A DNA stretch of 64,000 nucleotides from DASXKD01 sp963734725 (lineage in GTDB: Bacteria > Actinomycetota > Actinomycetes > Streptosporangiales > Streptosporangiaceae): positions 1 through 64,000 of the forward strand of contig CAVTIX010000016.1 in NCBI GenBank assembly GCA_963734725.1, read 5' to 3'. The position numbers and the translations under genes were made by a program. Shown here in pieces: positions 50,903-60,470 of the stretch. The notes beneath the pieces are model-generated. The model had not been told where the DNA came from and ran no database searches. It saw only the letters and a program-made list of their open reading frames with translations. Within the stretch, counting starts at the first letter, position 1. Each line of letters opens with the position of its first letter.

Positions 50903-52117
50903 ATGTCGCAAGACACGCTCCAAGAGCTGGTCGAGGATCTGGCTCAGCAGCTGAACGCTCCAGCAGTGATCGAGGACGACGAGCTGCGGATGGTCGCCTA
51001 TTCGCCCCACGGGGTGCTCATCGACGACATCCGGCGCGACTCGATCCTGATCAAGCACGCGCCCGCCGCCGTCTCCGATTGGTTAGGGCGGTTCGGGCTC
51101 AAGGCCGCAGCCGGTCCAGTGCGCATTCCAGGTGACCAGGCCCGCGGAATTCTGGGCCGGCTCTGCGTGCCGGTGAGCTACCGCGGCGCCCGGCTCGGCT
51201 ACCTGTGGCTGATTGACGATGACGGGCGGCTCGGTAGTACTCAGGTGCGGACCGCCGCGCGGGCGGCTGACCAGGCCGGCCTGCTGATGTTCGGCGACAT
51301 GCTCGGGGAGCGGATGGCTAGCGGGGTGCTTGCCCATCTGCTCTCGCCCGTGGACGAACTGCGGGCCGACGCGATGCGGCACATCGACGACAGTGGCCTG
51401 CTCGGCCTGTGCGGGCCGGTGATCGTGGTGGTTGTGCGGACTGCTGGCGCGGCGGCGCCGCTGCCACAGGCCGTTCTTGCTGAGAGCCTGCGGGATGTCA
51501 CCCGGGGGCGATTGGCGGGCGCCGTCATCGGCCTGGCCAACCCCGATCACGGCGTGCTTGTCGCGCATGACCAGGGCGCCGCGGCCGGTCGCGACCTGGC
51601 CGATGCCGCCCGCGCCAGCCTCCTGCTGCGCCTGCCGCCTGGCGACAACGAGGTGTCGGTAGTAGCCGGAATCGGCGACCCGTCGATCCTGGCCGACGCC
51701 CGTGGCTCCTACCGCCAGGCGAAGCAGGCCGCGCGGGTCGCTGCGACGATCGGGCGAACCGGCCCGGTCGCACGCTGGCAGGATCTCGGCGTATACCGCA
51801 CCCTAGCCCAGTTGCCTACCGACGCCGAGGCGGCGGCCAGCCTCGACCCGCGCCTCGCCACTCTGCTTGACCAGGCCGACAGCCCGGTCATTACGACCCT
51901 GGAGACCTACCTCGACCTCGCCGGTGATGCGAAGGCGAGCGCCGAGCGGCTCAGCCTGCACCGCGGCACGCTCTACTACCGGCTGCAGAAGGCGGAACGG
52001 ATTGCCGGGGTTGACCTGCGGAGCGGGTGTGACCGGCTGGCCCTCCACCTCGGCTTCAAGCTCGCCAGGCTCATCGGGCTGTACCCGAAGCAGGTACCCG
52101 GGACGGCCGGGCCGTGA
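50903..52117 (+). CDS. PucR/CdaR family transcriptional regulator
   Basis: Regulator of 404 residues. An N-terminal sensor part (LQELVEDLAQQLNAPAVIED, GRLCVPVSYRGARLGYLWL; GAF-like) is followed by a middle domain and a C-terminal helix-turn-helix with LETYLDLAGDAKASAERLSL then HRGTLYYRLQKAERIAGVDL, diagnostic of PucR/CdaR proteins. GGGAGGATGTTCT precedes ATG 50903. Such proteins usually control purine, sugar-acid or secondary-metabolite genes; the target is unknown. Confidence 0.85.
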   Translation: MSQDTLQELVEDLAQQLNAPAVIEDDELRMVAYSPHGVLIDDIRRDSILIKHAPAAVSDWLGRFGLKAAAGPVRIPGDQARGILGRLCVPVSYRGARLGYLWLIDDDGRLGSTQVRTAARAADQAGLLMFGDMLGERMASGVLAHLLSPVDELRADAMRHIDDSGLLGLCGPVIVVVVRTAGAAAPLPQAVLAESLRDVTRGRLAGAVIGLANPDHGVLVAHDQGAAAGRDLADAARASLLLRLPPGDNEVSVVAGIGDPSILADARGSYRQAKQAARVAATIGRTGPVARWQDLGVYRTLAQLPTDAEAAASLDPRLATLLDQADSPVITTLETYLDLAGDAKASAERLSLHRGTLYYRLQKAERIAGVDLRSGCDRLALHLGFKLARLIGLYPKQVPGTAGP

Positions 52118-52170
52118 GCTGACCGACCCGGCGCCGCCTTGGACCGATCCGCCGCCCTGGGCCGGTCGTG

Positions 52171-52908
52171 TCAGTGCTCGCCGTGGTGGTAGACGCCGAA
52201 CACGTTCCCGGCCGGGTCACGGAACGCCCCGGTCTGCATGTGGTCATCCACGGCCATCGGGCCGTAGATCCGGGAACCGCCGAGGGACTCGGCCTTGGTC
52301 AGCGTCTGCTCCACGTCGGGAACGCTGGCGTAGATCGTGGCCCACTTGGCGTCCGCGCTGGCGCCCAGGCCGCCCTGGATGCCGCGCCCGGCCCCGGTGT
52401 CGGCCATGCCATAGCTGGCGCCGCCGCCGCCAACTGTCCAGCCGAACAGGTCCGCGTAGAACCGCTGGGTCCGGCTCGCGTCGGCGCCTAGCACCTCGAA
52501 CCAGTCGACAGGTTCACCGGCGCCGGCCGACGGCCCGGGCTGCTCCCCGGCAGACGGGTCTGCGGCCTTCACCAGCCCGACCAGCAGGCCGTCCGGGTCG
52601 TTGAACATGGCGATGGTCACCGCGCCGCCGAAGTCGGTGACGGGCATGACCGTCTTCGCGCCGAGCGATTCTGCCTTGTCCAGCACCGCCTGGAGGTCCT
52701 CGGCCTCGACGTAGAAAGTGGACCACGGCTCACCGGTCTGGCTCTTGCCGATGCCGCCGTTGATCCCGCCGCCGCCGTTGGTGTCGATCAGGGTGTATCC
52801 GCCACCCTCGAAGGACTGGAGCTTCCAGCCGAACAGTTCCCCGTAGAAGGCGACCAGCGACGCATCAACCGGTCCGCCGATCTCGAAGTGCACTACCGCG
52901 TTCCCCAT
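52171..52908 (-). CDS. Two-domain VOC family protein
   Basis: Protein of 245 residues with two vicinal-oxygen-chelate repeats. The first has VVHFEIGGPVDASLVAFYGE and FNDPDGLLVGLV, the second VDWFEVLGADASRTQRFYAD and FRDPAGNVFGVYHH. Actinobacterial proteins of this layout (antibiotic-biosynthesis CFP32-like) are mostly of unknown function. AGAGGAG ahead of ATG 52908 fixes the start. Confidence 0.85.
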   Translation of the reverse strand: MGNAVVHFEIGGPVDASLVAFYGELFGWKLQSFEGGGYTLIDTNGGGGINGGIGKSQTGEPWSTFYVEAEDLQAVLDKAESLGAKTVMPVTDFGGAVTIAMFNDPDGLLVGLVKAADPSAGEQPGPSAGAGEPVDWFEVLGADASRTQRFYADLFGWTVGGGGASYGMADTGAGRGIQGGLGASADAKWATIYASVPDVEQTLTKAESLGGSRIYGPMAVDDHMQTGAFRDPAGNVFGVYHHGEH

Positions 52909-53188
52909 GGTGACTCCTCTGCCACACTCACCGGCCGCCGCGCTAACCTGCCTATTCTCAGTGACCGGCCACCCTGCCACCTGACCGGGTCACACCCCCG
53001 ACGTTAGTACCGAGGTCGGACAGTTAGCCGCCGTGGCTGGCGCCGACGGCGCTGGCGCCAGCGACCCGGGTCGCCGGGGTTCGGCCTGCCTTCCGTGCTC
53101 GTGCCATCGCCCGGAATTGCGTCGTTGCATCGGCGCACCGGTAGGGGAGGTTTTGTCGGTGACAGCTGCCTGCGAGACAGCGCGGCCG

Positions 53189-54733
53189 CTAGCTGACAAC
53201 CTGCCCAGGACACTGGCCCTCGGCATGAGCATCCGGCCAGACGATGACGCCGTTCACGAAGATGTAGTCAGCGCCGGTTGCCAGCTCGCGTGGGCTGTCG
53301 TAGCTGGCATGCGCGGTCAGGCCTGCGGGGCCGATGACGCAGAGGTCGGCGGCCATCCCGGCGGCGATCCGGCCGCGGTTGCGCAGCCCGTAGGCGTCCG
53401 CGGCGCTGGCGGCTAGGTGCCGGGCGAGCTGCTGGTACCCGGTCTCCGGCCCGGAGCTGAGGTACTGCCCGGCGAGCCGGGCGAACGCGCCATAACCGCG
53501 CGAGTGCGGATGCTGGCCCTGATAGATCCCGTCCGATCCGGCGCAATGCCGGTCGTGTGCCGCGATCCAGGCCAGGTGGGCGTCGGTGAGGGCGAGCCGG
53601 TCCAGGTGACCGCCGACGTTGAGGTCCGCCACGACCAGCAGGTCGAGCACCCACTCTCCCGGCGGGCGCCCCTCGCGGGCCGCCGCTTCGATGACCGAAA
53701 GCCCGGCCAGGCTGGCCATGTCACGAGGGACGGCGCCGAGGTAGACGTTGCGCAGGTAGCTCGCGGTGAGCTTCTCCCGGTCAAGCAACGCAGCCCGCTG
53801 CGCCGGGTCGGTGAGCGCAGTCAGCGTCCGGTCCGGGCCGTCGGCCTGTACCTCGGGCGGGAGCAGCAGTTGCGCCAGGATCGTGCTGGACCTCTGGTAG
53901 GGGTACATGTCGTAGCTGACCGGCACCCCGGCCGCGTCCGCGGCCGTGAGCGCGGCCTCGATGTCGGCTGGCGCCCCCCACAGGTGACTGGCGTGCACCC
54001 GCGCCCCGGCGTCCGCCCCGACCGCCACCAGCTCGTCCAGCCCGGCCCGGACGTCCGGGCCGTAGCCGCGCAGGTGCGACACGTACGGCCGGTCCGCATC
54101 GGCCAGCGGCCGGGCGATCCCGGCTATCTCCTCCATCGCCCCCAACCGGCTCGGCAGGTAGTCCAGCCCGCTGGACAGCCCGACCGCGCCCTCGGCCAGC
54201 GCGTCCTCGACCTGCCGCCGTGCGGCCGCCCGATCCGCGTCACTCAATGGCCCAGGCGCCATCCCGGCCACGTTGTGCCGGATGGTCCCCTGCGAGGCGA
54301 GCACCGCCACGTTCTGCGCCAGCCGGCCCGCCACCGCCTCCCGGAACCTGGCCACGCCGAAGTCCCGGACCGGTTCCAGCGCCCCGTTGACCGGCGCGAA
54401 GTACCGGTTCAGGTACCGCGCCGTGTCCGCGCTGGCCCCGATCCACGACTCCCCGTCCTGCCCCACGATCAGCGTCGTCACGCCCTGGGCGAGCGCTCCG
54501 GCCACCCGTCCGTCAGCCAGCAGCGCCCCTTCCGCGTGCACGTGGGCATCGATGAACCCTGGGCACACCATGCTGCCCGGCGCGAGGTCGATCACCGCAG
54601 ACTCGCCCGGCGACGCATCGATGTTCCCCACGGCGGCGATCGCAGGGCCCTCGATTAGCACGTCCGCCCGCTGCACGGTGGTCCCGATGCCGTCGGCAAC
54701 CAGGCCGCCACGGAGCAACATCCGGGAGTTCAT
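53189..54733 (-). CDS. D-aminoacylase-type amidohydrolase
   Basis: Metal-dependent hydrolase of 514 residues. The strand after the N-terminal beta sandwich has PGFIDAHVHAEG (the HxH metal pair of amidohydrolases), VHASHLWG supplies another histidine, and the aspartate and end of the barrel appear in HCAGSDGIYQGQHPHSRGYG. N-acyl-D-amino-acid deacylases of this layout release D-amino acids from acylated forms; dihydropyrimidinase-like activity is also possible. Start MNSRMLLRGG at 54733, eight bases after GGAAGA. Confidence 0.85.
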   Translation of the reverse strand: MNSRMLLRGGLVADGIGTTVQRADVLIEGPAIAAVGNIDASPGESAVIDLAPGSMVCPGFIDAHVHAEGALLADGRVAGALAQGVTTLIVGQDGESWIGASADTARYLNRYFAPVNGALEPVRDFGVARFREAVAGRLAQNVAVLASQGTIRHNVAGMAPGPLSDADRAAARRQVEDALAEGAVGLSSGLDYLPSRLGAMEEIAGIARPLADADRPYVSHLRGYGPDVRAGLDELVAVGADAGARVHASHLWGAPADIEAALTAADAAGVPVSYDMYPYQRSSTILAQLLLPPEVQADGPDRTLTALTDPAQRAALLDREKLTASYLRNVYLGAVPRDMASLAGLSVIEAAAREGRPPGEWVLDLLVVADLNVGGHLDRLALTDAHLAWIAAHDRHCAGSDGIYQGQHPHSRGYGAFARLAGQYLSSGPETGYQQLARHLAASAADAYGLRNRGRIAAGMAADLCVIGPAGLTAHASYDSPRELATGADYIFVNGVIVWPDAHAEGQCPGQVVS

Positions 54734-54779
54734 GGGCCGATCTTCCATCTTCCCGGTGGCCAGGGGAACACTCCGGGCC

Positions 54780-54925
54780 GTCAGCGGTGCTGGCCGCTGA
54801 CCGAGATGACCCCGCCGGTCAGGCAGGAGGCGTAATCGCTGGCGAGGAAGAGGGCCGCCAGCGCCGAGAAGCGCGGCGAAACGCCCGGTCGGGTTATCGG
54901 TGAGCCACTCGCGGATACGCGCAGG
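54780..54925 (-). pseudogene. SDR oxidoreductase, second C-terminal remnant
   Basis: The minus strand ends ALFLASDYASCLTGGVISVS then GQHR and a stop at 54780, the C-terminus of an SDR enzyme like those of KstR2-controlled sterol C/D-ring genes. Upstream the frame breaks and the rest of the gene is missing. A KstR2-like box lies about 130 bases further upstream, where its promoter would be. Confidence 0.6.
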
Positions 54926-55057
54926 AACTGCTCGTCTTCCGGAGTGGACCGTGCCCGCGCCTCCCGAGGAGGGACCCGCGGGCCCGCAGGGGGGGTTGCA
55001 GGCCCGCGGGAGCTTCATGTCTGGCCAGCGAGTGGCCGCCGCGCGTAGGCTCAGCCT

Positions 55058-55071
55058 ACCAAGCACTTGCT
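55058..55071. promoter_or_regulatory. KstR2-type operator motif
   Basis: ACCAAGCACTTGCT fits the mycobacterial KstR2 consensus AnCAAGnnCTTGnT at every fixed position. It sits between the SDR remnant and the kstR fragment, and the window also encodes a KstR2-like protein at 49348. Recalled consensus, match by eye. Confidence 0.6.
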
Positions 55072-55301
55072 TCGTTCGAGGCCACCTGGTGGAGCTGATG
55101 ATCCCGCTCGCGCTGGGGGCTGCGGCGGGAAGGTTCGGCGACGGGCCCGCTCTTGCCGAGCCACGGGGCCGCGCATCAGTTATCACCAGCAGCTTCACCA
55201 GGCCACGACTGTCACACGGGCACTCATCTCCGGCCACAGCGCATCATCAAAATTAGAACACGGCTGCGCGGCCGATTTCTGCCACGACAACAAGGGCGGG
55301 A

Positions 55302-55640
55302 ATGGCAGCGGCGAGAACAGGTACCGTCCCCACCGCGGGCGCGGCCACCGAGTCCGAGTTCAGCTCGGCGGCCCAGCGCGAGCGCCGTCAGCGCAGCCTG
55401 GATGCCACCCTGATGCTGGCGTCCCGGGGCGGTTACGAGGCGGTGCCGATGCGGGCGGTGGCCGGCCGCGCGGGCGTCGCCCTCGGCACGCTGTACCGTT
55501 ACTTCCCCTCCAAGGTTCACCTACTGGTCTCCGGGCTGGCCCGCGAGTTCGAGCGGAACCAGGAGAAGCTCGACCGCCTGGCGATTCCCGGCCCTGCCGG
55601 CCCGCCGACCTGGACGCTTCACTCCGGCCCTTGGATGTAA
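55302..55640 (+). pseudogene. kstR: KstR-like TetR regulator, N-terminal fragment
   Basis: The first ~95 residues match KstR, the repressor of sterol uptake and ring A/B degradation genes: SSAAQRERRQRSLDATLM, GYEAVPMRAVAGRAGVALGT, then LYRYFPSKVHLLVSGLAREF. Sequence then changes near 55595 and stops after a short unrelated tail, so the ligand-binding domain is missing. It could still bind DNA weakly but not respond to its CoA-thioester inducer. Confidence 0.8.
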
Positions 55641-55666
55641 CGCGTTCTAGTTGCGAGGACGGCGAT

Positions 55667-56318
55667 ATGCCTGTTACAGACGTCCTCGTGAGCGATCGTG
55701 CCGCCTTCCAGTCAGATCTGGCCCGGTCGGCCCGGCTGCTGCGGGCGTTCCGCACCGAGCAGGCGGCCCCGGACGCGTACTACGCCGGCCTGGCCCGCGA
55801 CACCGCCCGCCAGCTCAGCCAGTACCTGGACCTGGCCGGTCGGGTGGTGGCCGACGTCGGCGGCGGGCCAGGGTACTTCGCCCGCGAGTTCCGCGCGGCC
55901 GGCGCCCGCGCGGTATGCCTGGACAACCGACCGCGGGGAACTGGCTGGCCTGGGCCGCCCGGCGCCGGGCAGCGCGATCGGCAGCGCGCTGCGCCTCCCG
56001 CTAGCCTCCGGCGCTGTGGATGTGTGCTTCTCCTCCAACGTGCTGGAACACGTGGCGGACTGGCGCGCGATGCTGGCCGAGATGGTGCGGGTGACCAGGC
56101 CGGGCGGGATGGTCTTTGTCACGTTCACCAACTGGCTGTCGCCGTGGGGCGGGCACGAGACCTCGCCCTGGCATTACCTTGGCGGGGAGCGCGCGGCGCG
56201 GCGCTACCAGCGCAAGCACGGCAGGCCGCCGAAGAACCGCTACGGCGCCAGCCTCTATCCGGTCTCGGTAACCGCCGCGCTGGCCTGGGCCCGCTCGGCG
56301 CATGGGGCGGTCCTAGTG
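55667..56318 (+). pseudogene. Class I methyltransferase, frameshifted and 3'-truncated
   Basis: From ATG 55667 (behind GAGGACGG) the frame reads SDRAAFQSDLARSARLLRAF and VVADVGGGPGYFAREF (SAM motif I), then at about 55935 shifts one base and continues LPLASGAVDVCFSSNVLEHV, TRPGGMVFVTFTNWLSPWGG and KHGRPPKNRYG. This protein type normally runs ~50 residues further but is cut where the DUF3068 gene ends on the other strand. Homologues sit beside arabinan/glycan genes, as here. Confidence 0.75.
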
Positions 56319-56951
56319 GACGCCGTGCCCCGGCAGGGTCACGGTCTGCTGGCTGCTGCCCACCAGCGATCCTGGCACGTTCTGCGTGCCGGCCTGGGTG
56401 GGCGCCACCTGCTCCACGAAGCGGTAGACGCCGATGCCTTGGATGGTCCCGGTGCCTGCATACCGGAATGGCATCGGCTTGAGCAGCGTGGTGTCGAACA
56501 CGTCATAGGTCTGCTTCTGGGTGTCGAAGGGCCAGACGTACCCGGACAGCCCGGTCTGGCGGATCGAGCTGTCGCCGCCGATGTTGGCGCCGCAGCAGTC
56601 GACGAGCTCGCCGGTGCGGCGGTCGAAGGCGGCACGGCGGGTGGAGTACTGGAATTCCACGTGGTTGGTGGTGTCGTACAGGTAGGTGAACTCATCCCAC
56701 ACGGCCGTGGATGAGCTGCCGGCCGCGCCGTCACCCTTGACCGTATCGGTGACCTCCATCGTCGCCCCGGTCACCGGGCGCACCAGGCTCGGGCTGAAGT
56801 AGGACACATCCTTGCCCAGGAGGGTGGTCTTGGCGTAGGCGTTCAGCGGGAACTTGACCACCTGGCCGGCCACGTAAGTGCGGCTGAGCAGCGCGGCCAC
56901 CAGGAGAAAGGCGCCCAGCCCGGCAAGGGCGAGCCCGATGATGCGACGCAT
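56313..56951 (-). pseudogene. DUF3068 (porin-A-like) protein, C-terminus missing
   Basis: AGGAGGAACG precedes ATG 56951; the protein starts with a membrane helix (IIGLALAGLGAFLLVAALLS) and continues with LNAYAKTTLLGKDVSYFSPS, YDTTNHVEFQYSTRRAAFDR and GYVWPFDTQKQTYDVFDTTL, all typical of DUF3068 envelope proteins of mycobacteria and relatives. It ends after 212 residues at QTVTLPGHGVH, whereas the family is about 100 residues longer with a second membrane helix. It is cut at the same place as the convergent methyltransferase. Confidence 0.75.
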
Positions 56952-57191
56952 CGTTCCTCCTGGACTCGGCTGGCCACCGCTGCTTACACCGGCCCCGGCC
57001 GCTGGCGGCCCGCCGCGACCGTCGGCGATCCAGGCAGATAGCTGTAGCAAGTTCTACCACTCAACGCTTGCTCCTGACGACCGGGTTCGAGCCAGGAGCG
57101 TCACCGCGGGCTGGCGCCCGCAAGCCCGGGACCGCACGTGACGCCACTGGTGCGCGCGTCCGGGCGCAGCGACCCCTGGCTGCGGAAACGG

Positions 57192-60100
57192 CTAGGGGTC
57201 GCCCAGGCCAGGAGCGCGGCCGCCGAGCCTGCCGACCACGGCCAGGCAGATGACCTGGGGAGCGGTGTTCGTGAGGACGGTGACGACCGGGCCGGTGGTC
57301 CCGTGCAGCGCCAGCTGCCCGCCGACCACCCCGCAGGCCGCCGCGGCCAGCAGCAGCGCGCCCGGGACCCACGCACGGGACACCTGGTACCACGACGGGT
57401 GGGCGTGCCGGTAGCTGACCGCGACCGCGAACAGCGCGGCCGCCGCGGGCAGGATGGCCGCGCCCGGGTACCCGCCCAGCCACAAGCCGGCCAGCGCCAG
57501 GCAACAGACGGCCGCCGCCCCGGTGAGCGCCGCGGCAGGCCCCGGTGGCCAGCGCGGGCGCGCTGACCCGGCTGGCCGAGCGTCTTCCGGCTCCGCCGCC
57601 TCATGACCCGCCCCCGGGCCCGCCCGGGGTCCGGCCTGAGTTGACGCCGCCTCCGGGCCCGCCGGTCCGGCCACCTCGGTTGACGCCGCCTCCGGCGCTG
57701 CCGCCGCGGGGAGCGCCGTGTCGGGGCGCGCGCCAGTGGTGGCTGCGGCGTGCGGCCCGGTGACCTGCCGTTCCGGTGCCCGGCGGCGCTGCCCGGGCAG
57801 CCATCGCGGCCGCCATGCGGGCTGGCCGGGCCAGAGCGCCACGAGTATGACCAGGCCCAGGGCGCCCAGCCCACCGAAGATCGCATGCCGGTACAGCGTG
57901 TCGGGCGGGTAGGTCAAGATCACCGTTCCCGCGGCACCGGCCGGCAGCAGCCAGGCCTGCTTCCACCCGTCGATCCGGACCGCTCGCAACAGCTTGCCGC
58001 CCGCCCGCGCCTGCCAGCCGACGTTAAAATTCTCGTCCACCACGAGGTAGGACCGCGCAGCCGGGGCGACCGAGAGGACGCGCCGGGCGGAGCTCCAGGA
58101 CCGCACCACGGCCGCAGTCGGTGGCCCCGGCGCCGGCCCAGGCCCGCGCACTGCCGTCCCGCCGCTCACTGCCCCATCGCGCGCCGTCCCGCTGCCTGCC
58201 GCGCCGCGCCCGTCGCCGTCCCGCTGGCCGACACCCCGCCGCGGACGGCCAGCACGACATCCTGCACGTCAAACCCGTCGCGGGCGGGCTCGAACACCCG
58301 GTTGGCGCCCGCTGCGATGCTGGCACGGGGACAGGCGGTGAACGGCATGGGCTGGCCGCCGAGCAGTTCGGCGAACGTGCCTTTCACCCGGGTGGCCAGG
58401 GTCCTCCCGTTCAGCTCGACCATCGGGCCCAGGCCACACGGCAGCCGGAACGGGCCGAACAGGGCCTCGGGGGCGCCGTACACGCGCAGCGTGCCCGCGG
58501 CCGGCTGCACGGTAGCCACCGGCTGCGCCCCGGCCACCTGGTAGATCTGCACCGGCGGATAGGGCGGGTCGAATCCGGCCGCGGCGTCCCCCGCGGGGCC
58601 GGTGCCGACGGGAGCGCCGAACTGGGCCACCCTGGTGATGCCGGGCGACGCGGTGAGCGCCTGGCTGATCCGGGCTGGCCAGGCGCCGTTCAGGCGGGGC
58701 CGGCCCAGGTCGTTGCGTACCAGCACATACCGCACGCCCATCCGCGCCAGCACCTGGGTCAGCGCGGCCGACCCGGCGCCGGCCGCCAGCCGCTGGTCGA
58801 TCGCGTCCAGCAGCCGCTCGTTGCCGGGCGAGCCGATCAGGGACAGGTCCCGCTCCGCCCAGTCGGCGCTGGTCAGCGGCTGCAGCACATCGTCGAGCGG
58901 GCTGCCCCACAGGTACTGGCCGAACGCCGCGCCGGGGACGACGAGCACGGCCTGGCGGCCCGCGTGCCGGTTCAGCCAGTTCGCCGCGCTCACCCAGTAC
59001 GGCGGGACCTGGCGGAAATCACCGGCGACGGCCAGGCCGCCGATGTACGCGGGCAGCGTCAATCCGCCGATGGCGAGCGCCGCGGCCGCGGCCAGCACCG
59101 CGTGCGGCCGCGGCAGCCGCACCGAGGCGAGCAGGTGGGCGAGGCCGAGCGCAATAGGCAGCCGGATCAGCGGGTCGAATTTCCTGAAATTACGCAGCGC
59201 TGCGGCTGGCCCGTTGATCAGGTGCTGGACTGGTCCGGCCAGCGGGTTCCCCAGGCCGGTTACGTGGCCGGCGCACATGAGGAGCAGGCCGGTGAGGAGC
59301 AGGCAGAGCAGGAACCGCCGGGCCGGAAGCCTCGGGCGCAGCAGCCCGGCCAGCCCGAGGCCCGCGGCCAGCCCGGTCAGCAGCACTGGCGCCGCACCGG
59401 TGGCGATCCAGTGCCCCAGCCGCCACCACGGCTGGCCGTTCACCAGCAGGTAGCTGACCCAGTTCCCGGTGCCGCGCAGGGCATTGGACAGGCTGGTCAC
59501 CGAGGTGGTGACGGCAGCGCTCTCGGTGTAGGGGATGACCGAGACGCCGTACCGCGACAGCAACACCAGCGGGACGCTCCACCACCAGGTCGCCGCCGCG
59601 ACGGCCGGGACCCACCAGGCGAGGATCCGCCATCGCGGCGCTGGCCGGGGCAGGGTGAGCAGCGCACACGACCGCCGGCACGCAGACCGCGACGGTCGCG
59701 GCCGCGTTGATCCCGCCGCAGCAGGCGACCGCGACGGCCGACCGGGCGGCGGCGCGCACCCGCCCGGCGCCGTGCGCCGCGCTGACCAGCGGGAGCAGGA
59801 TCCAGGGCAGCATCGCCGCCGGGAGGAACTCCGACGACAGCCCGCCGATCAAGGTGAGCGCGGCGGGTGAGGCGGCATAGCCGAACCCAGCGGCGATCCG
59901 CGACCACGGCGAGCCGACGCCCAGCCGGCCCGCGAGCCGTACCGTGCCCAGGAACGCGGCGGCGCCGACGGTGCCGATCCACAGCCGCTGGATCATCCAG
60001 GGCGCCAGGCCCGCGAGGTGGCCGAGGGCGAAGAACGGCCCCATCGGGAACAGGTAGCCCGCCGCCTGGTCCTGCAGCGTGCCGAACTGCTGCGGATCCC

Positions 60101-60365
60101 ACAGGTGCAGGGCACGCGCCAGGAACCGCACCGGGGCGATCGCCAAGTCGATCTTGGTGTCGGCGATCAGGTTGCCCGGCGCGGTCAGGAGCGGGGCCGC
60201 CACGAGCAGCAGGCAGCACGCGAGGATCCGCCGGGTGTCCGGGGTGAGCGGGATCCGCCTCGTGCGCGGGGGCACGTCCGCGGGGGCCCGGGCGCGGCCC
60301 CGGATCAGGCTCGGTGCTCCGATCACGGCGGGTTTCCCGGTTCTCCGGCCGATCGTCGGCGGCAT
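57192..60365 (-). pseudogene. AftD-like alpha-(1->3)-arabinofuranosyltransferase, two frameshifts
   Basis: Three frames join into one GT-C-type enzyme. First part (60365 to ~59663): LTAPGNLIADTKIDLAIAP, GYLFPMGPFFALGHLAG, PWMIQRLWIGTV, matching the AftD/DUF3367 start. A one-base loss near 59663 leads to the second frame (to 58166) with WWWSVPLVLLSRYGVSVIPY, ALRNFRKFDPLIRLPIALGL and a soluble outer domain. A second shift near 58170-58215 leads to the third (58169 to 57192) with VVDENFNVGWQARAGGKLLR, two or more membrane helices and a Pro/Ala linker. AftD adds branching arabinose to cell-wall arabinan. Errors in sequencing could explain the shifts. Confidence 0.7.
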
Positions 60366-60470
60366 GCGGGACGGCCGGGGATGGCCCGGTCGCGGACAGA
60401 ACTCCGCGCCCGGGCAACCCCGCGTCCGCCCCCTTACCGGATCCGCGGCTGGCCAGCCACGGCGCGCTGG

